A stretch of 64,000 nucleotides of DNA from Diplodia intermedia (taxonomy: Eukaryota; Ascomycota; Dothideomycetes; Botryosphaeriales; Botryosphaeriaceae): assembly GCA_021495925.1 (NCBI GenBank), contig JAKEKT010000091.1, positions 62,001 through 126,000 of the forward strand, read 5' to 3'. The notes below the pieces were generated by a model. The model was not told where the DNA came from. It did no database searches and was given only the letters and a program-made list of their open reading frames with translations. Both the position numbers and the translations under genes were made by a program. The first letter of the stretch is position 1; each line of letters begins with the position of its first letter. Below, in pieces: positions 9,704-20,621 of the stretch.

Positions 9704-12700
9704 GATTGCGAGTTGCCGGGCGGAGGATGGATGGTCAGGAAGGAACTCAGCGCACTCGGCGCGGGAGGGCACAGCGGTTTTAAATGCTGCGGTCTCTGGG
9801 AGCCGGCCAGAGGTCGTGCAAAGTTGGGCTGCTCGGAACCGGGGAACGAGGCTCAGCACGTCCCAAGGCTATGTGCGGAGAGGGTATCAAAGAACAACAA
9901 CGCTGGCACGATGGGGTAGCGCATTATCCGGGGGAGGCGGCGCTCTTAAGTGCTCGCAGCGCGGCGGGCTTGAGGCCGGCAGCGCAATCCCTGCGAGCCC
10001 ATGTCGGGATGCCTGGGCTCTAGCGCAACGGCTTTTTGCAGAGACTGCTGGTGGATGCAACATCGTTTCCCAGTCGGTACCAAGGAGAGCGCAGCGTCGG
10101 GTTGGGCACGGGAGGTGAGGACGTCATTGGCCGGGGACAGTGGCCCAGGCGGGCTTAGCGCAGGCCGGTGTCTCCAGGTGGGGGCTGGCTGGCGCGCCTT
10201 TTGCGGTGGACCCTGTGCTGAGGCGCTGGGTGCGCCCGTCGCCGCTCTCCATGGCGGGTGAGAGCCGATCTGCAGCCCAGCACTGGAGTTCGTGCCGGGC
10301 GGCCAAGCGCCCCCCAAGACGCCCAGCCGGCCTTCGCTGCACCAAGAAACTATGCCGCGCGCCCGGCCCGCCTGGGCACTCCTTCGCACGCCTCCGCCTC
10401 GGCAAAGTTGCTCGCGCGCGCCGTTTGCCTCAGCCGAGCGCCGCTCTCCCGCCGCAGATGACGTCGGCTGCCCGCTGCGCCGGCTGACACGAGCCCTGGC
10501 CCACGGCGCAAACCGGGTGCGGCACTCGTCCCAAGCCGGGGCCTGCGCCCTCGCCGGGCCAATCAGCCTCGCGGATCCTCCGCCCTGGGGCGCGGCGGAC
10601 ACGGCGTTTCGCAAGCGACCAAGGGAGCGAAAGGTGGAGAGGAGGAGAGGAGCGGGCCCACCACCGCTGAGCAGTCGTCGCTTCCCTGCCTGCGCGGTGG
10701 GCCGCGTCCCCAGTGTTTCGTGGATTGATGACGAGCCTGGCTGCCGAAAGGGACGCCTTTTCCGGCCGCCCTTCCCCATCTTCTCGAGCCACCGCTCCCC
10801 GCGTGGTGCGAGCATCTCAGATATGCGTATCTGGCGCGCCGGCCCAACCTCGCGCCAACCAACGCCCTCACCGCATCTGCCACGCGCGCTGCAGCCCACC
10901 CGCACGCCCGCCCGCGGCAGCGTTGGCTCCTTCGGCACTTGCCCGATACTGGCAGACGCGTGGGTGCGATGACGGCCGAGTGGTGCGACACCATCTTCCT
11001 GGGAGATGCGCCTCTCCATCGTTCATCAGGGTCCTGGCCGTGGTCCTCCGCATGCGCCGCATGCAGCAGCGCCGCCGCCTGACCGCCCTCCCCAGTAACC
11101 CGTCCCATACCCACACGCTAACGCGACAGAACCCGCCGACTTTCCCCTTTGGTTTCGTTCCGTACAAGTGCGCACGCACCGATGCCTGCTGCCGTGCCGC
11201 ACGTGAGACGTGAAAACAGCGCGCACGCAACCCACACCCATGTCCGAACAAGCATGTTTGCATGTAAGGCCAACAGCACGGCCAGACGGCAGTCGGTCCG
11301 ACCGTCCTCGCTCGCTGCTCGCGATGGAGCTGTGATGGGGATAGTCGCGCCATGTATGACGACGGTGCATTCCCTTTCCGTGTCAATGGCGACGGTACTT
11401 GGAAAGCCAGCCAAGTCGCGATGTGAAGTTTTTTTTCCTTGATTCTGATTTGCGGCTGGCCTGAGATGGCTGGGCAAGCGAAGAGAAAACAAGAGTCGGC
11501 AAAGAGTCAGGGCTCCCGCCTTGGGCGTTGCTTGCCGCTGTCTGGGCGTGCGTGGCGTCCTCTGGGCGCTGCGCGTGAGGAGCCTTGCGCCGTCAGTGGC
11601 TTGATGGGAGGCGATCGTTGCTTGTCCTCGGTGCCGTCCGCGAGTCAGCCGCTTTCCCGATCGATGCTCGGAGATGGAGCCTCTCGACACGCTGCCGCCG
11701 GAGCATTACGTCGCACTACCCAGGAGTTGGCGCGTGTGCTGACAAGTGACAAATGCTTTGCCAATACACACGAACGGCTGGCGGTTGCCGGACGGGCGTT
11801 CGGAGCCGTTACTCTTGGCAGCCGCTGGCCTTGCTGGTGAGACGTGAGATGAAGTAAAAGTTCTGTCAACGGCTTCGAGTTTTCCTGGAGAATCCCTCCG
11901 GCACTGGCCGACTGGTAATATCGGCCAAACAGGGATCCGAGTCGGCCAGAGGTTTGAAATAAGCATTGCCGTAAGCGGCAGCAATCGCCGAAGCACCTTG
12001 TATGCCGTGAGCTGGGATGATGCGGCTTATGTTAGGCGTATGTGGTGGCCGCGGGAAACCGAATCCCGCTTTCCAAACTTCGACACGGTTGCAAGACCAG
12101 TGCAATACACCCGTCACTAGCGGCGTCCTTTCATTTGTTCAGGGAGGAGAGGTCCTCCTCGAGGCGGCTCGTTCAAAGTCTGAAGTGCATTGCGGTTCAG
12201 CCAATCGGCCCACCTGGCGAGCATACACTGGACTACCGTCGTCCAAGATGAGCGAAGATATACAAATGTCTTGAAGATGTTGTGCATGGATGCTCTTTGC
12301 TTCATGTAGGGATGGATGTCACGGGCACCACAAAACAGGCTCTGGTCTGTTCTCCCTCCAAAGTTTCTTCCATCATCGGCAGCGCTACGGCAGCGCCAAA
12401 GACGCGGGAGACCCATCAACCGGGGCATCCAAACAGACCGTTGAGGATGATCTCCCACCGCTGAATGCAAGAAACGACCGGGATGCCGTTCATCAAAAGC
12501 TCTTGCCTACCAGGAAGATGATGTAAGATGGGGCCTTCACCCAAGAGCTGCCCCATAGCGACTCTCAGAAACAGACAAAAGCAGAGAAAATCCTGGGGCC
12601 TAATGCAGGTAGGCCTCTCGGGCGGCCAACTAGCCAGTAGATCATCCGTGCGAACAGCTTCTCTCAGCCACTCGATGCGCCGGTGCTCAGTCCGCCGACC

Positions 12701-14623
12701 AGCACATACTCCCCGTTACCTGGGCAAAGTAGTAGTATAGGAAACCGTGCAGCCGGTCCACGGTAGTTAGTATGCCTGCATGTTCATTGCCCGTTCGGCT
12801 TCTTCCCGTCTCTTTTGAATCTTCCCCTTACCCAGCCGGTGGAGTCGCAAAATCTTTTTTTTTCGTCCTTCCTTTCCGAGGTTTCCCTTGTGCCCCTCCC
12901 ACCCCGCTCTCCACACTTCCACCCCACCACATCTCCGCCATGCCAATACCAATGCCAATACACCTCCGCTCCGCTGCCGTTGTCGCCCTTTCCTTCTGTC
13001 TCGGCATAGCTGCATCTCTGCACTTGGCGCCATGGCCGTCGTCCACCTCTTGATTTGTTCCTCCTCTTACCGCCCCGCACAGTCCATCTTCATGTGTAAC
13101 CTTTCTTATCTTTCCAACCCCCAAACCAATCAGCCATATACATTTTATCTTGCGGTCGCTGCAAACGAAAACGCGGGGTGAGCAGGCGAGAGACGCAGGT
13201 GCGCTCCTGAGGGGCGCGCGCACGGGAGCACGACGTCGATGCGGCACGGATATCGCGTGGTGTGCGGTGCCATCCGGCGGCCTCGCGGTTGCGGTCGTAG
13301 ACGAGAAGGGACGTTGTCCGTGTGCGATAAGAGCGATACAGGAGTTGGATCCGTGCTGAAGGTAGGCGAGGGGCGGGCGGCGGATGGGCCTCCGCGAGAG
13401 GGCGTTTTCGTTTTCGTTTCATCGTTGCGTGGATGTGTCTGGTTTCGGTGTTGCCGTGGGGCAGAGGGCCTGCGAACGATCATGTCTCGCTTTCTTCAAC
13501 ATTGCTGTTTCCGTGAGGAGGACACTGGGCGACTGCAAACAGGGTGCACAGGGAGAGAGTTTGCGGTGTTGAGAGGAGCTGAAGTGCTGCTGCGGGAGGC
13601 GGCGGAAGCTCAAAGTTCCTCCAAGCTATGCGTTCATGGTCCAGTTTTCTCAGCCCCTCTAATGATGTCTGTACCCCATAGGTTGCGTCACTGTAGCACT
13701 ACTGGCGACCTCACTGCTCTCTACCGTCCGCTGGAAACACCACACAGCTAGGCAGCTGTGGGTTTCTGCTACTTTTGCAAATGTCCCAAACCGAATTTCT
13801 GGATGGCTGCGATGGGTTAGGCGATGCGGGAGGGCGCTACCCGACGGGCCGCGACCACCCGCATCACGTGCTACTCGATATGGTAATCAGCTTGAAGTTG
13901 GTGACGCAACGAGCGCAACAGGTTTCGTCGCGACTCGGACATTGCCAGCAGCCAATCCGTAAGTCCGGTGCGCTCCGAACTACTCCTATCGGAAAGAGTG
14001 ATGCTCGACGCGAATTTCCGAATTCCTGGGGATCGGCTGGCGCTGACTGATGCACGCATGCACATGTGAGAAGTGGAGTCTGGAGTGCATGGTACGGGGG
14101 ACGATGATCGAGGGGGCACTGGGGGAGCGGCGGCCAACAGAAACCGCCGCCACCACAACAACTGACTACCGGCGCAGACACCTGACCCGACAAAGCTCCC
14201 CAACAGCCGGCCTTGCAATCCTTCGCCCCAAGGTCCCCACATTTCTCCCACACCCCGAGAAATTTCGATCCACGGGGAGAGGCCTGCACCGCGCGTTCGT
14301 GTCCGCGGGTTTTAGGCGAGCATGTGGAGTAGTGACTATCGATAGGTAGGAAAGCAATTGCCGACCGCAGCTCCGTGAACCCCTGGGACCGGCGTGCTGT
14401 CAACCTGGCAGCACCCCAAACACTCGGACATCCTGCCTGACCGGAATTTCTATTCTGGTTGCCACGCTATTGACCTCCTGCATTTACTACGGAGCAGCTC
14501 ACAACGCATCGTCGCATGGATCGTGCGGGCAGAGCTGCCACGAAAGCAGCTCGCATTCCTTGGGTATCAGTTCCGGCCCAAAGGCGGCTATTGTACAACC
14601 CCTGAGTCCAATTCGTACACTTC
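9704..14623. other. 4.9-kb gene-poor region upstream of the sugar transporter
   Basis: Between the transporter start and the end of PEX3 I see no recognisable gene. From about 9.95 to 11.3 kb the DNA is very GC-rich, so all six frames stay open by composition. The translated products are Arg/Pro/Ala/Gly-rich with no domain. From 11.4 to 14.6 kb composition is nearer average and frames are short. It may be a long regulated promoter, or hold a non-coding transcript; nothing in the sequence decides this. Confidence 0.45.
9839..10183. promoter_or_regulatory. Cluster of CreA-type SYGGRG motifs upstream of the sugar transporter
   Basis: Hexamers that fit the CreA/Mig1 consensus SYGGRG are at 9839-9844, 9928-9933 and 10131-10136 (all CCGGGG) and at 10178-10183 (GTGGGG). 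That is 136 to 480 bp upstream of the transporter ATG at 9703. Carbon-catabolite control of a hexose transporter would make sense. The local GC content is high, however, and such hexamers will also occur by chance. Confidence 0.3.
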
Positions 14624-16350
14624 TCAACCTTCCTTCACCTCTTCCTTGCCCATCGCCTTTCCCCATGCTGCTTCGAAGCTGCTGTCCTTCTCGATCAGAC
14701 TTGCCTCTCCCCCAAGTGCGCCGAACGCAGGCTCGTCGACAATCGATCCTCTGGCGGTAGTCGGACGCGTCTCAGTGCCTTTGCCAACATCCTCCGGCGG
14801 CTCGAAGTCAAAGTTGCTGCTATACACAACGGCAGCAAATGCCTCGAGATCACGCACGTCCTCCATTGCCGAGAGGTACTCATTGTTCGTGCCGCTTCCA
14901 ATCGCATGTGCTTGACGACAGAAAATCGCAAGGGTGTTCGCGACCTTGGTCTTGGCCGAGTTGGGGTCGGTCAGCTCAATGACACGGGCAGAATCGGCAG
15001 ATACAGGCGGCAGCTTGTACGAGAGCGTGGCAATCTTATTATCGATCAGGACAGAGAAGGTCGTGTCGAGAAGAAGTGTTAGGACGTGAGCAAAGGATGG
15101 CGACTCGATGATGTCAGACGTCTCGTCGAGCAAACGGCGAAGAGGAGTGTTGTGCTCGGGATTGGCCGGATTCTCCTCGCTGGCCATGCCAGACTCCGAG
15201 AGCACGTAAGACTCCTTGTCAGCCGGAGGAAGAAGGCATGCGAGCCATTTCCTTGTCCTGTGATACTTTAGTAAACGTCTTATCACGACCCGAGGAGATG
15301 ACTGACCTTCGCTCCTCCTCTGTTGCACCTTCAACCTTCTTCCGCACCTCGAGCGTCAACTCGGATAGCCTCTCCAGCGTAATCTCTTCACGCGGATTCA
15401 ATGGCCCGAACACGTCCATTACGGCTGAAACCACCTTCTCCATGATGTCCTTGCAGCCGCGGTGCAGCAGCCACCAACTGAAAGAAAGATATTTGCGGTT
15501 TGTTTCGAAATCATTGCCATATGCCTGTTCGGCATTGTCATCGTCATGATTCTCTAGACTGATACCGGTACCATGCGCGGGAGGCGAGGCCAAAGTGACG
15601 ACGCTGGCTAAGTAGTTGCGACGACCAAGGAGGTTGAGCTGGATGCGAGTGAGGAGCGTGAGGAGTGACAGGGTGTAAAGCAGGGTGAAGGCCCGCGCAA
15701 TAGCTACACAGGGTTAACAAGAAGCCTTGGCAGGGACCGAGACATGCGAGCGCCTACAGTGAATCTTCATGTCGTTCCAAAGCTGAGCCTTGCTCTTCTT
15801 AGGCTTCGGGGGAGCCAAGGAAGCTCCATCGCTTTTTCCTTCGCCGCTACCATTTCCAACAACCTGGCTGGCATGCACGATGCTCTCGCTCTGGAAGCTC
15901 TTCAGGCTACGGCTGTCATCGTCGGCCGCGCTCGGAGCCTCGGAGGGCGCGTCGGTGGAAGCGATGTCCGACGGCGCAACACTGCGCTGCAGACGCTCAG
16001 CCTTCTGTCTTTGCAGCTCGCTCAATGTCTGCTCGACGGGCAGAGCCTGGAGGATGTTCTCGGTGGCGGTGGGCAAGATGGCGAGGACGGTGAAGGTGCA
16101 GTCTTCCTGGTTCTGCTCGAAGCGGCGGCGCAGGCTGTGAGATGGTCGTCAGCGCGCGTGCTCTGGAGGCCGATGGCAATCCGGGGTCGCACTTCTCGCG
16201 GGCGATGCGCTCGTCGCCCATGCGCTGGCGAGCTTCGGACAGTTTCCCCAGCAAGTACTGGCCGGCGAGGTAGCCGGCGCCGAGCACGCCGGCGCCGATG
16301 GCGAAGTTGGTGCGATTGCGCCGGAACCATCGGCGCGTAGCTGATATCAT
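14624..16350 (-). CDS. pex3: Peroxin 3 (peroxisomal membrane biogenesis factor)
   Basis: Four exons, 16350-16193, 16134-15758, 15703-15307 and 15257-14624, give a closed 521-aa frame. PEX3 anchors in the peroxisomal (and initially ER) membrane and docks PEX19 with its membrane-protein cargo. It also recruits inheritance and pexophagy factors. The N-terminus MISATRRWFRRNRTNFAIGA is typical: a short basic head followed by a Gly/Ala-rich TM helix (about residues 16-38). Exon 2 begins in ENLRRRFEQNQEDCT, a strongly conserved fungal PEX3 block. It is followed by an acidic Ser-rich insert before KPKKSKAQLWNDMK. Exon 3 starts in ARAFTLLYTLSLLTLLTRIQ and continues LNLLGRRNYL. The C-terminal part is the helical PEX19-binding domain. 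Introns are 58, 54 and 49 bp. The ATG at 16350 was chosen because upstream in-frame residues do not look like PEX3. It is divergent from ATG101. Confidence 0.92.
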
Positions 16351-16740
16351 AGTGCTGGCTGGCGTGTCGGTCGCAGCTACATACTCTGTCAAGTGATGGG
16401 GGTCTCAGAGGTTGGGGTGTGCGCGCGACCAGGTTGGGCGGGCCGAGGCTCGCGCGGGTTGGAGCGTGACAGACTAGCCCTGAGCCTGAGCGTGGAGTGA
16501 GCCGGAGTCAGCTGGGCTGGGCTGCCGTGTGAAGATTGCCAGCCCAAAACCCCGCGGACGGCCCCAAGGACATCCGACTCTGACCCCACTGTAAATCCGT
16601 CATCGCAACCTCAACACCTCCGTTCACCCTCCCGGCCGCCCACCTTTGCTCCCAGCACGCCTTCTGCAAACCAGCCAGCCAGATCTTCCCGCCCCCAGCA
16701 CCCCGTCCGCAAGTGCTCGACCCCGCGAGCGCACCCCGCC
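16351..16740. promoter_or_regulatory. Divergent promoter shared by PEX3 and ATG101
   Basis: 390 bp separate the start codons of PEX3 (minus) and ATG101 (plus). The stretch is rich in C, with several CCAGCC repeats on the ATG101 side. No TATA box is visible. The genes may be co-regulated. Confidence 0.5.
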
Positions 16741-17446
16741 ATGGAGCCGCGCCGCACCCCCGAATACGTACTCGAGGTCTTCGCGGATCCCACCTGTGTC
16801 AAGGACATTGTCAAAGGTACTTTTTCCTTTGCCGGCTGAACCTTCGCTCTGCGCGCGGCTGCAAGGCGCCTGCTGCCCTGACGCGCTGCGGCGACACTGG
16901 GCGTCCAAAGCTGACACGCAAAGCGCAGCTATCCTGCATACCATCTTCTTCCATCGCTACTTCACCCCGGTGACGCCACTGCACCGCGACCTGCTCGATC
17001 TGACGCTGCCGGCCATCGACGACGTTGACCTCGAGACCCTGATCGACCGTCGCGCGGCCGAACTAGTGCGCGCCCTCGACACGGGCGCTGGGCACCAACA
17101 ACGCGGCCGCGGCCAACTGGCCATACAGTTCTTTGAGAAGCGGCGGAGGAAGTCGTACTTCCCTTTCGGTGGCTTGGGCAAGGGGCGCGGCGACGAGGAG
17201 ATCTGCTGGGAGTTATGGACGCTCGATGTCACGCTCGCGACGCCGCGGAGCGACACCGAGGTCATCAAAGTGAGACGCGCGATGGAGAAGAGCCTGCACA
17301 AGACGGCGCTCAAGATCGTCACCATCGTCAACCGCGACAAGGATCACATCCCGCCGATTACGACGACGGAGACGAACCCGTTCCCGTACCAGATTGTCGT
17401 GAACCCGCAAAGAGAAGGGTGGGGGCAGAGAATAGGCATATTCTGA
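16741..17446 (+). CDS. atg101: Autophagy-related protein 101 (HORMA-fold)
   Basis: Two exons, 16741-16816 and 16929-17446 (intron 112 bp), encode 197 aa. ATG101 is a small HORMA-domain protein that pairs with ATG13 in the ATG1/ULK1 initiation complex. It replaces the Atg29-Atg31 pair of budding yeast in most other fungi. Visible marks: EYVLEVFADPTCVKDIVKAI leading into LHTIFFHRYFTPVTP, where human ATG101 has the matching AVLHTVLLHR. Next come a D-x-D segment, QLAIQFFEKRRRKSYFPFGG (human YQKKKSRWPF), and EEICWELWTLDV (human IPWEVWTV), the block that carries the exposed Trp used to recruit downstream factors. The C-terminus NPFPYQIVV matches the family end. Length equals the usual ~200-220 aa. 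The intron joins Lys-25 to AILHTIF in phase 1. Confidence 0.9.
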
Positions 17447-18511
17447 CGATGTCTCCACATGGCGACGTCTACACTTGCATTTCCAGGGCGTTTCTGTTAC
17501 GAGCATTGTACGATGATGCCTGCATATCGGGAGTTGGGGCGACAGAATCGGGCCAAGGAGTCTGCGGGGTGGTTGACTATACACATTTCGGTCTTCTTGA
17601 GATACCCCGAAACAAGCACGAAATACTATTGGGTATAATATCAAAGTCGCGTAGGACAAGTGTCTCCGAGTGAAACGGTGGTGGTCTCCTGGCCAGCTGG
17701 ACTCACTTGAGCACCAGCTCCGAAGTGTTCTTTGAAGCAGTCGCTTACAGTCGGCTTTGCACGCCGAATAGAGTTTTCACGGCGGCGTGGGGAGATGTGG
17801 GCTGACTTGGTAGCACAAGACGGCCTCGAGCAGCGCAGCAGCCACTGTCTTTGTCTCGACCTAGATCTTGGAGCAGAAGCCACAGATAGCCACACAAGGC
17901 GTAGCAATCGAAGACAGGGTTGATGTCGTCAGTGTAGCACGTGCGACAGTCCTGCGCCCTCTCTCCGCACAGCCACGGTACGCCAGCCAATCACACCCTC
18001 GTGAATTGCCTCGTTGGGAAAAGTGCCTGGACATGAGCTACCCCATTAAGCGCGAAGCGAGCGGCTGAGACGGGACATTCGCTGAGCAACTGTCAAAGTA
18101 ACCCCGCCAGCGCTGGGCGCACTGGATGAAGGTGATCAGCGCCCATGTCAGCCTAGCCACTTGTGAGCTTGGGCGGTGTTGGCTGTGGGATCAAAATAGC
18201 AACTTTTGCGCCTCTACGCCCACTCATTGGCTGCCGGTTGCGACGGTGACACCGAAGGATTCGAAGCAGTCCTGCTATATAACCTGTCAAAGTCCCATCG
18301 ATGCCTGATTCCCAAGACGGATCCTTATATCTTGCTTGTCCTGCCGTCATTCTGCAGCCTGAGTGAAGTGAGAAGTTTATCTTCACGCTGTCCCCCCCGG
18401 ACTTTCCACTCGACCAAAAGGCCTCGATCGCGACGCACACTCGTGCCTCGTGTGACAAATAAACACCACGCACAGAGGATCGAAATCACCACCGGCACCC
18501 ACACCGCAACC
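17447..18511. promoter_or_regulatory. Intergenic region with a TATA box upstream of the small membrane protein gene
   Basis: About 1.06 kb without a gene. TATATAA at 18276-18282, about 236 bp before the ATG at 18512, and a C/T-rich stretch near 18380-18400 look like a core promoter for that gene. Confidence 0.4.
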
Positions 18512-18976
18512 ATGGCCCCCACGCAATCCATGGCGCTATCGTTACTCTCGCTCCTCGTCGCGCTGCTCCCCACCGCCATTGCGCAAACAACAAGCAGCTC
18601 CGACAGCTCCGATTTCAACGAGGAGTACAACAGCACCAAGAACACGGTCGAAAGCGGCCAGAAAGCCGTCAGCACCGGCCTCATCGTCGCCATCGTTATC
18701 GTCGTCCTGTTCGTCGTCGGCGGCCTCGCGTCCATCGTCGTGTTCTGCTGCGTCATCCGCAGGAACAGAAAGCGCCGCCAGCGCCAGGCCGAGGAAATCA
18801 GCACCGCAAATCAGAAGGCCGCCGAGCGCCGCGCCCGCGAGGGCGGCTACCACGCCGCCCCCCAGCAGGAGGAAGGCGATCTCCAACCTTACCAGTACGG
18901 CCCTGCCGAGATGGACGCATACCAACCCCCAATGGAGATGGACTCGAGGGAAAGGGCCAAGGCCGAGATGCCGTAA
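18512..18976 (+). CDS. Small single-pass membrane protein of unknown function
   Basis: Single-exon gene for 154 aa; I do not recognise the family. Residues 1-25 form a clear signal peptide ending ALLPTAIAQ. A short Ser/Asp-rich outer segment with one N-glycosylation sequon (NST at 40-42) follows. A strong TM helix spans about 56-82 (Val/Ile/Leu-rich, two Cys at the inner end), followed by a very basic RRNRKRRQR stop-transfer. The cytosolic tail is Gln/Glu-rich and contains Pro-Tyr pairs (QPYQYGP, DAYQPP). This layout (signal, Ser-rich ectodomain, TM, basic juxtamembrane stretch) resembles fungal wall-stress sensors in miniature, but without a WSC domain. A sensor role is only a guess. The start has a good context (ACCATGG). 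A homopolymer T run follows the gene at 19026-19043. Confidence 0.68.
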   Translation: MAPTQSMALSLLSLLVALLPTAIAQTTSSSDSSDFNEEYNSTKNTVESGQKAVSTGLIVAIVIVVLFVVGGLASIVVFCCVIRRNRKRRQRQAEEISTANQKAAERRAREGGYHAAPQQEEGDLQPYQYGPAEMDAYQPPMEMDSRERAKAEMP

Positions 18977-19515
18977 ACAGAAAAGAAAACGGCTGCATCA
19001 CCGGGGAGTTTCTTGTGCGACGGAGTTTTTTTTTTTTTTTTTTGAGTTTGGCGAGGAGCGCGGGCAGCAAAAACGGAGAGTTGATGCCGTGCACAGCATT
19101 ATGAGATACCACGCGGTCCTACAACAGGCCAGAGTTTTGCATGATTCCTTTTTCATGATATCCCTGTAAAATATCACTCAGTACCTGACGAATGATGAAT
19201 TGCACGAGCTTCGACTGCACCTTCTGGTCGTGCATTGCTCTTGCCTTGTCGAGCAGTCATGGGCGACGACTGCCTTCCCAGCCATCGAGCGCGCTTCTTC
19301 TTAAAGCGCCCTCGCTGCTCCGCTCAACGGACCCTCTCCACCATCTTCATCTTCATCATCTGCACCCGTAGTGCCGCTCATTTTCACGCTCCGCTTTTCA
19401 CAGTCTCAGCCGCTGTACCTCTCAACCACCACCAGCCTCACCAACCTCATCTGACCGAGCCCTTTCCTCGCCGGCCAGAACATATCAAGAGTACCGCATT
19501 CACCACATCGCCAAC
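18977..19515. other. Intergenic, with an 18-T homopolymer at 19026-19043
   Basis: 539 bp between the two small membrane-protein genes. The only clear element is the poly-T run on the plus strand about 50 bp after the first gene's stop. The stretch just before 19516 is rich in C and CACC, like a fungal 5' leader. Confidence 0.5.
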
Positions 19516-19909
19516 ATGCGCAACCAAAACATGCTCCTGCTCGCTACTTTGTCCTTGCTGCTTGCTTTCTTCCCCGACTTGGCCATGGCAGACGAAGCGG
19601 GCAGTATTCGCATGGCAAGCTTTCTCATTTCGATACTCAGCGGAGTGCTCTGGAGCGTCATCTTGGTTACCCTCGCTGTAAGTACAATCCTGTCGTCTCC
19701 CGTTGTTCTTTGTCCCCAAAGCAGAAAGCGTTCCTGCTGACACAACGGCTGCACCAAAGATCCTCATATCGAAGATGAGACGCGACATCAAGAACATCAA
19801 GCATGACCTTAATACACCCAAGAATGCACCCGGCGCTGCGCCACATCTCGCGTCGAGCAATACCAACCCGTACCACCCCGCATCACCTATGGCACCGAGC
19901 GCGGTCTGA
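19516..19909 (+). CDS. Small signal-peptide/TM protein of unknown function
   Basis: Two exons, 19516-19677 and 19760-19909, with an 82-bp phase-0 intron (GTAAGT donor, CTGAC branch site, AAAG acceptor), encode 103 aa. Without splicing the frame stops soon after the intron starts, so the splice is inferred from good signals. Residues 1-25 look like a signal peptide (LLLAFFPDLAMA). A second hydrophobic segment at about 33-58 (SFLISILSGVLWSVILVTLA, then ILIS) is probably a TM helix. It is followed by a basic KMRRDIKNIKH stretch and a Pro/Asn/Ser-rich tail. I do not recognise the family. It lies in tandem with another small TM protein, 539 bp downstream of it. Confidence 0.5.
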
Positions 19910-20621
19910 TGTTGCTTATCCGATGGCGTGAAGAGGGGAGGTCGGCGTTGTCTTGGAATCGAGAGAGGAACGCTGAGAGTACAGGTGGACAGTGGTTCTT
20001 TGCAGTGAAGACGGGTTGTGAAGGTGTTGTTGGATTCGCACTGGAGGCGCAGTTCGCTGGCATCGTGTTTCCCCTATTATTCGTTTCGCATCATGTTCCT
20101 GAAAGTCTCTTTTCCTTTCAGTACGAGTAGGAGTCAAATAAGTGTTGAATCCTTACTACCAACTGTGTGTGTTCAAAATGTGAAATTGCTGATGGATGTG
20201 GTGGGAAAGACGGACGTCATGTTAGCTTCGCAATGACTTGTCATGTGCACAGGTAGTAGCCTCGATCACACCGCGGAAATCGTCCACATCTGGCATGAGG
20301 ACGTAGCTGAAGCCGAAGCGCCATGGTGGAGTGCGCAAAAAGCCTGCCTTTATTGGCCTGGTCTCACAAAGAATGGAACAGCGGACTAGCTTTTCGAAAC
20401 GAAAACAACCAACGGAGAACTGGAGCGCATGTAGCCCCTTGCGCCAAACTAGTGGAAAAGTCCATCTGAACTGATCCTCCACTTGCCGATATTGTAGCGA
20501 ACTTTTGTACCAGGTATGGTATGTATACAAACAATCCTATAACAAGAAACACTCAAATACCACTTCCAAACGAACGCACGACAAAAAGGACCTAACATGC
20601 TGTATTGCGCAGAGATGCCCA
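19910..20621. other. Intergenic, nothing recognised
   Basis: About 0.7 kb between the small TM gene (plus) and the next minus-strand gene, so both 3' ends face each other. Composition is closer to AT-balanced than the neighbours, and no gene-like frame is present. Confidence 0.5.

Noticed and set aside
9946..11019. 357-codon open frame on the minus strand upstream of the sugar transporter
   Set aside because: The translated text is Arg/Ala/Gly/Pro/Ser-rich without a domain. Other frames in the same DNA are equally long; high GC explains it.
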